Part shown: piece by piece, positions 6,373-9,859 of the stretch
How positions within the stretch are numbered: position 1 is the stretch's first letter
Layout: every line of letters starts with the position of its first letter
NCBI GenBank assembly: GCA_038236965.1
Contig: JBBRZF010000131.1
Span: 1 to 9,859, forward strand
Length of the DNA stretch: 9,859 bases
Source of the DNA: JBBRZF01 sp038236965
GTDB taxonomy: Bacteria; Acidobacteriota; Terriglobia; Terriglobales; Acidobacteriaceae
Reading direction: 5' to 3'
Position numbers and translations under genes: made by a program
Notes under the pieces: generated by a model
Database searches by the model: none
What the model saw: only the letters and a program-made list of their open reading frames with translations
Told to the model about the DNA's origin: nothing

Positions 6373-6630
6373 GTGGCCTACGCGATCCTCTTTAAACCGT
6401 CTGCAGCCAAGGAATTCGCTAGATTGCCTTTGGCAATCCGTGCTCGAATCGGCAAGAAGATCGGCGCCTTCGCGAAGGAGCCGATTCCGCCGGGCTCGGT
6501 CAAACTCGTTGGGGAGGAGTCCGCGTACCGGATTCGCATCGGCGATTATCGAGTTGTGTACGATGTGCTTCACGATCACGTTGTCGTCCTTGTGCTCAGA
6601 GTTGCGCACCGGCGCGAGGTATATCGCTAG
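6373..6630 (+). CDS. Type II toxin, RelE/ParE superfamily
   Basis: 85 aa starting at GTG (6373); an upstream in-frame stop excludes a longer form. The fold signature is YAILFKPSAAKEFARLP (strand and first helix), IRARIGKKIGAF (second helix), and the beta-sheet core AYRIRIGDYRVVYDVLHDHVVVLVLRVAHRREVYR with Arg-rich strands and the terminal Tyr/Arg typical of RelE-type mRNA interferases. RelE members cleave mRNA at the ribosome, while ParE members poison gyrase; the RIRIGDYRVVYDV and HRREVYR pattern favours RelE. It is intact and cotranscribed with the antitoxin. Its stop lies 26 bp from the stop of the convergent 45-aa gene. Confidence 0.92.
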   Translation: MAYAILFKPSAAKEFARLPLAIRARIGKKIGAFAKEPIPPGSVKLVGEESAYRIRIGDYRVVYDVLHDHVVVLVLRVAHRREVYR

Positions 6631-6656
6631 GTCATGCGTATCTGCAGCCGCTAGTG

Positions 6657-6794
6657 TCAGAAAGAACCCGATCTGTACCAAACAACAAACAGCACTACCC
6701 AAATGAGTAGGACTACCAGCAAGGCGCCCAGTAATTTGCGTGCGCCTCGTGCGGGAGCTTTGGAGTCGAACCGGTCTTTCTCAGCGTGTTTCAC
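6657..6794 (-). CDS. 45-aa single-pass membrane protein coupled to E1-alpha
   Basis: A GTG start at 6794-6792 overlaps the E1-alpha stop TGA (6793-6791) in a GTGA arrangement, which typically gives translational coupling. The protein has a charged N-terminus (KHAEKDRFDSKAPARGARK), then a strongly hydrophobic stretch of about 20 residues (LLGALLVVLLIWVVLFVVWY) and a short RSGSF end. This is a one-helix inner-membrane protein with a probably cytoplasmic, basic N-terminus. I know of no family. The coupling suggests it is made in proportion to E1-alpha, perhaps to tether or modulate the complex; that is inference. A longer same-frame reading from 6890 overlaps E1-alpha and is less likely. Confidence 0.6.
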   Translation of the reverse strand: MKHAEKDRFDSKAPARGARKLLGALLVVLLIWVVLFVVWYRSGSF

Positions 6795-8083
6795 TTCAAA
6801 TGCACCGCAGTTTCGTCTAAATTCTGTTTCGAATCCTTCTTCTCTGTTCCAAACTTCACTGGTGCGTACTTTGGCTTGATGTCGTGGCACTCGGGCGAGC
6901 AGTAAACGCCTTGATGCTTTGCGTCTTCTTCGACGGTGGGCATCGGCGAGGCTTCGGCTTGATTGCGCTGGTCGTTGAGGTAGGCGTCAACTTCGGCGAG
7001 TAGCTTTTCGAGCGCTTCGGCGGGGAGCCACTTCTTATCTTCCACCAGATACTTTTTGAAACGGGCGATGGGATCGCGCTTGGTCCAGTAGTCCATCAAC
7101 GGGCGCGGGACATATTGCGCGGCGTCGTGGATGGCGTGGCCTTTCATGCGCATCATCTTGGCTTCGATGAGGGTGGGGCCTTCGCCGCGACGGGCACGTT
7201 CGCAGGCTTCGTGCGTGGCGTCGTACACCTGGCACGGGTCGGTGCCATCGACGATTACGCCGGGGATGCCGTAGGCGATGGAGCGTTCGGCGAGATCTTT
7301 TACGCGGAACTGCATGTCGGCGGGAGTGGAGTATCCCCAAAGATTATTTTCGACGATGAGGACGAGACCGAGTTTCTGCACGGCGGCGAAGTTGAGTCCT
7401 TCATAGGTGACGCCCGTGGATTGGCCTCCGTCGCCGACGTAGGTGATGGCGGCAATGTTGCGTCCTTGCAGACGCGCGCCGAGGCAGACTCCGGTCATGA
7501 TGCCGATGAGTTCGCCGAGCATGGAGATGGGCGCGCAGACGTTGCGAACGTTGATGTCGCCGAAGTGGGAGCTGGCATCGCGTCCGAAGGTGGGCGAATC
7601 GGCCTTAGCCATGTACTGGCGCATGATGTCCGCCGGAGAGAAGCCGCGAACGAGTAGCGCACCCTGATTGCGAATCATGGGGCCGAGCCAATCATCTTTT
7701 TCGAGGGCGTAGGCGGAGGCGCAAGAACAGCCCTCCTGGCCGAGTCCGAAGTAAACGCCGCCTACTACTTTGGATTGTTTGTAGAGCGATTCGAGGACGG
7801 ATTCCATGCCGCGGTTGAGCAGCATCCATCGATATATGTCGATGGACTGCTCGCGCGTGAGGTACTTGGATTCGCGTATGGGCGGCGCATCGGCAGAGAG
7901 ATCTCCGGAGACGGTGTAGCGTATCTCGTCGGACGAGGCGTCACGTTCCTGCTCGATCCTGAAGTCGGGATGCTCGAGGCGATAGTCGGGAATGTTGTAG
8001 CAGCGAAGCGCGGACGAGGCTTCAGCGGCGTCGAGGTTCTTCTTCGCGGCGGGTGCAGAGTTCGGCTTAACTGGTTTCGCCAT
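6791..8083 (-). CDS. 2-oxoacid dehydrogenase E1 component, alpha subunit (PDH/BCKDH/acetoin type)
   Basis: 430 aa from the ATG at 8083. An N-terminal extension of about 75 residues precedes the E1 fold. ThDP/Mg site: GDGGQSTGVTYEGLNFAAV (217 on) to ENNLWGYST (Asn246/247), the GDG-(~26)-NN motif. Other family blocks are FGLGQEG (112-118), RNQGALLVRG (138-147), ISMLGELIGIMTGVCLGA (186-203), and EAKMMRMKGHAIHD (307-320) with His316 in the position of the E1 phosphorylation-loop His. The loop Ser residues of mitochondrial enzymes are absent. The C-terminal tail (about 391-430) contains CSPECH (395-400), unusual for the family. The open frame runs 173 codons further upstream, but that part is antisense to the DinB gene and is rejected. 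Substrate undetermined. Confidence 0.94.
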   Translation of the reverse strand: MAKPVKPNSAPAAKKNLDAAEASSALRCYNIPDYRLEHPDFRIEQERDASSDEIRYTVSGDLSADAPPIRESKYLTREQSIDIYRWMLLNRGMESVLESLYKQSKVVGGVYFGLGQEGCSCASAYALEKDDWLGPMIRNQGALLVRGFSPADIMRQYMAKADSPTFGRDASSHFGDINVRNVCAPISMLGELIGIMTGVCLGARLQGRNIAAITYVGDGGQSTGVTYEGLNFAAVQKLGLVLIVENNLWGYSTPADMQFRVKDLAERSIAYGIPGVIVDGTDPCQVYDATHEACERARRGEGPTLIEAKMMRMKGHAIHDAAQYVPRPLMDYWTKRDPIARFKKYLVEDKKWLPAEALEKLLAEVDAYLNDQRNQAEASPMPTVEEDAKHQGVYCSPECHDIKPKYAPVKFGTEKKDSKQNLDETAVHLK

Positions 8084-8218
8084 GATTAGTAGCAGTCGGT
8101 ACGACGTGGAAAGATTAAACCATAAACCGCGGCAGGGCGCACAAATGGCGGGAGCAGGGGACATCTTACGGCAAATCGGCGGAGTCGTATCTGTGTGCGT
8201 TGGAAGTGAGGAGGGGGC

Positions 8219-8707
8219 ATGGCAAGCGACTACGCATTCCTGCTGGATACTTACGAGACGGAGATTTTGAAGACGGTGGGGCTGTGGGAAGTATTTCCGG
8301 AGGGGTCGATGGATTTCCGTCCGACGGCGAAGTCGCGCACGGTGCTGGAGCAGTTCGAACACCAGGTGCAGTCGGAAGGGAACTGGATGCGCAAAATGCT
8401 CGGCATCGAAACGGGCGAGTTCAATCCGGCGCAGCGCACGAAGGCCGCATTCATTGAGAAATATTCGACGGATGCGCGGAAGCGACTGGAACTGTTGCGC
8501 GAGAAGTCGGATGACTGGTGGCGGGAGACGACGGAGTTTTTCGATGTGCCGCGTTCGCGCGCGTGGGTGATGCTGCGGAGGATGACGCACTCGGCGCATC
8601 ATCGCGGGCAGTTGGGCGTTTACCTACGAGTTCTGGAGGAGCGGGTGCCGAGCGTTTATGGGCCGACGGCGGATACGGATGGCAAGGTGATTTACAGCTT
8701 CGAGTAG
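8219..8707 (+). CDS. DinB/DfrB-like four-helix metal-binding protein
   Basis: 162 aa with a very strong ribosome binding site, AGGAGG at 8209-8214, before the ATG at 8219. The DinB-superfamily metal triad is visible: His48 (EQFEHQVQSEGNWM) and His124/His128 in MTHSAHHRGQLGVYLR (HxxxHRGQ). The family folds as a four-helix bundle, often a thiol-transferase or metalloenzyme of unknown substrate; in Bacillus some members are damage-inducible. It is divergent from E1-alpha (135 bp between starts) and its stop abuts the lipB stop with no gap. It has no evident role in the dehydrogenase locus. Family assignment is firm; reaction unknown. Confidence 0.87.
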   Translation: MASDYAFLLDTYETEILKTVGLWEVFPEGSMDFRPTAKSRTVLEQFEHQVQSEGNWMRKMLGIETGEFNPAQRTKAAFIEKYSTDARKRLELLREKSDDWWRETTEFFDVPRSRAWVMLRRMTHSAHHRGQLGVYLRVLEERVPSVYGPTADTDGKVIYSFE

Positions 8708-9583
8708 TTAGGCGTTGAAGAGGTCGTCGCCGCGCAGTCGGCGAAATTCTTTCGGGGCTTGTGCGGGCGTGTCCTGCGGTACTCCGAGGTCGAGGCAGGG
8801 AAGCAGGTCGTTGAGGTCTTCTAGCCAGAGGATCTGCGAGTGGAAGATGTCGCCGAAGTGTCGAGCGACCATGGGCATGATCTCTTCCATCGTGACATGC
8901 TGGCCGGTCTCGAATTCGATGGAGGTGACGGGCTTGGTGAGTCCGCAGGGGACGATGAGTTTGAAGTAATCGAGGTCGGTGGTGATATTGAGCGCGAATC
9001 CGTGCGAGGTTACGGCGCGGGAGATGTGGACGCCGATGGCAGCGATTTTGCGCTCCTGCCAGCGGGCCTGAGGGGCTAAAGTCCCATTTGTTTTAGAAGC
9101 GTTTTCGGCACGACCAAAGTCGTGCCCTGTCAAAGCACTTCCGGGACCGCGAAGGCGAACCGGTGGTTCGGCGTGAGTCCAGACTCCGGTCATGCCCTTG
9201 ATGCGCTGGGTTGAGATGGCGTAGCGGGCGCAGGTGAGCATGAGGACTTCTTCAAGGCGGCGGACGAATTCGATTGCGCCGATTTTGTCCTGCATCGCGC
9301 GCAAATCGAAGATGGGGTAGGCGACAAGTTGTCCGGGGCCGTGGAAGGTTACGTCTCCGCCGCGATCACATTCGAACAGTTCGACGCCTTTGTTCGCGAG
9401 AAGTTCGCGAGGAACGACGATGTTGTTCTCTTTGGCATTGCGTCCGAGAGTGATGACCGGCGTGTGTTCGAGTAGGAGAAGGACGTCGGAAACGCGTCCG
9501 GCTTTGCGGAGCTCGACCAGCGTCTTCTGCAAGTGCTGCGCAGTGGCGTAGTCGATAGAACCGAGATGTAGGACAGAGATCAT
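8708..9583 (-). CDS. lipB: Octanoyl-[acyl-carrier-protein]:protein N-octanoyltransferase with in-frame insertion
   Basis: 291 aa, longer than typical LipB (about 210-250). Core motifs: LLEHTPVITLGRNA (37-50), RGGDVTFHGPGQLVAYPI (74-91), RKIAAIGVHISR (178-189) with active-site Lys179, and VPCGLTKPVTSIE (211-223) with catalytic Cys213. LipB moves octanoate from ACP to the lipoyl Lys of E2-type domains, here plausibly Lys43 and Lys173 of the nearby E2. Residues about 137-174, between TGVWT and WQERKIAA where homologues have a short loop, are an extra segment encoded by a palindromic repeat (9062-9175). The catalytic residues are intact, so it may still fold. The C-terminal 35 residues also extend past the usual domain. 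The ATG at 9583 has no clear ribosome binding site. Confidence 0.94.
   Translation of the reverse strand: MISVLHLGSIDYATAQHLQKTLVELRKAGRVSDVLLLLEHTPVITLGRNAKENNIVVPRELLANKGVELFECDRGGDVTFHGPGQLVAYPIFDLRAMQDKIGAIEFVRRLEEVLMLTCARYAISTQRIKGMTGVWTHAEPPVRLRGPGSALTGHDFGRAENASKTNGTLAPQARWQERKIAAIGVHISRAVTSHGFALNITTDLDYFKLIVPCGLTKPVTSIEFETGQHVTMEEIMPMVARHFGDIFHSQILWLEDLNDLLPCLDLGVPQDTPAQAPKEFRRLRGDDLFNA
9062..9175. repeat. Palindromic repeat element inserted in frame in lipB
   Basis: Contains hairpins GGCACGAC-CAAA-GTCGTGCC (9107-9126, 8 perfect pairs), GGGGC-TAAA-GTCCC (9072-9085, one G-U) and CGAACC-GGT-GGTTCG (9156-9170). Read in the lipB frame it encodes GHDFGRAENASKTNGTLAP, a peptide I recall from many unrelated acidobacterial ORFs. 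Boundaries are approximate; they are set by where LipB homology stops and resumes. Confidence 0.7.
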
Positions 9584-9601
9584 TTTCGGATTTTAGAATC
9601 T

Positions 9602-9642
9602 CAAGATTGCCGGATTTGAAATCCGTAAATCCGGCAATCTTG
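9602..9642. repeat. 16-bp perfect inverted repeat between lpdA and lipB
   Basis: CAAGATTGCCGGATTT (9602-9617) pairs perfectly with 9627-9642 around a 9-nt loop. Within it CGGATTT-G-AAATCCG (9611-9625) could form a competing small hairpin. No T run follows on either strand. It lies 18 bp before the lipB start, so it would sit in the lpdA-lipB message. Confidence 0.9.
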
Positions 9643-9658
9643 GAATTGGTAAATGCTG

Positions 9659-9859
9659 TTACGTGTTGATGGGCATTCCGTAGACGGCTCCGGCGGCGTC
9701 GAGCATGGCTTCGGCGAGCGTGGGATGCGCGTGGATGGTGGCCATCAAATCTTCGGCGGTGGCTTCCATCTGCATGGCGGCCACGGCTTCGGCGATGAGT
9801 TCAGTGGCTTGCGGGCCAATGATGTGAACGCCGAGAATCTCGCCGTACTTGGCGTCGGC
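9659..9859 (-). CDS. lpdA: Dihydrolipoamide dehydrogenase (E3), C-terminal 66 aa only
   Basis: The frame is open from the window edge to a TAA at 9661-9659. The visible end reads YGEILGVHIIGPQATELIAE..., the dimerisation domain of pyridine-nucleotide disulfide oxidoreductases, and includes HAHPTLAEAM with the catalytic His (second His of HAHP) and its partner Glu. This is diagnostic for Lpd/E3 over glutathione or mercuric reductases. E3 reoxidises dihydrolipoyl arms of E2 with FAD and NAD+. It precedes lipB by 75 bp on the same strand and together with E1 and E2 completes the complex. The N-terminal FAD and CxxxxC active-site parts lie outside the window. Confidence 0.93.
   Translation of the reverse strand, partial: ADAKYGEILGVHIIGPQATELIAEAVAAMQMEATAEDLMATIHAHPTLAEAMLDAAGAVYGMPINT

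Noticed and set aside
6037..6702. 221-codon minus-strand frame opposite the toxin-antitoxin genes
   Set aside because: It is the complement of the Phd and RelE coding sequences, both recognisable families, and shows no domain of its own.
8095..8160. Promoter for E1-alpha (TTTAAT with an upstream TTGTGC on the minus strand)
   Set aside because: The 19-bp spacing and weak hexamers are not enough to support a call.
8084..8602. Upstream extension of the E1-alpha frame to a 603-aa protein
   Set aside because: The extra 173 codons are antisense to the well-supported DinB-like gene, read as Arg/His/Pro-rich text, and show no E1 homology; the ATG at 8083 begins the natural protein.

Overview
The window looks like chromosomal DNA of an Acidobacteriota (Terriglobia/Koribacter-like) bacterium. 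This is inferred from moderately high-GC coding, from intergenic low-complexity repeats of the GAGTAGTGAGTAGTGAG and GACGTT types, and from a palindromic element inside lipB whose peptide (GHDF.RAE.A.K.N..LAP) I recall as recurrent in proteins of that phylum. No rRNA, tRNA, CRISPR array or transposase was seen.

Left part (1-2213, + strand): a short phage-derived or phage-like cassette. It holds the 3' part of a probable tail/baseplate-type protein, an overlapping 76-aa coiled-coil/single-membrane-segment protein (holin or XhlA-like), an overlapping glucosaminidase-type lysin, a 49-bp tandem repeat, and an 86-aa protein of unknown function. A repeat-rich stretch (2220-2380) and a strong hairpin terminator (2401-2437) separate it from the convergent minus-strand genes.

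Right part (2462-9859, mostly minus strand): a 2-oxoacid dehydrogenase (pyruvate or branched-chain type) locus. In minus-strand transcription order it reads: E3 (lpdA, C-terminus only), lipB (octanoyltransferase, first step of lipoylation), E1-alpha, a 45-aa membrane protein coupled to it by a GTGA overlap, E1-beta, a membrane-anchored mono-haem cytochrome c, and E2 with two lipoyl domains. E1-alpha/E1-beta decarboxylate the 2-oxoacid with ThDP, E2 transfers the acyl group to CoA through lipoyl arms made by LipB plus a lipoyl synthase not in view, and E3 reoxidises the arms.

Two plus-strand units interrupt this locus. A DinB-like gene lies between lipB and E1-alpha. A Phd/RelE toxin-antitoxin pair separates E1-alpha from E1-beta, and its upstream region carries a 9-bp-phased TTGTACAA palindrome array. 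The most notable observations are the in-frame palindromic insertion in LipB, the toxin-antitoxin module splitting the E1 gene pair with a shared divergent control region, the coupled 45-aa membrane protein, and the tandem repeat that begins inside the lysin gene.
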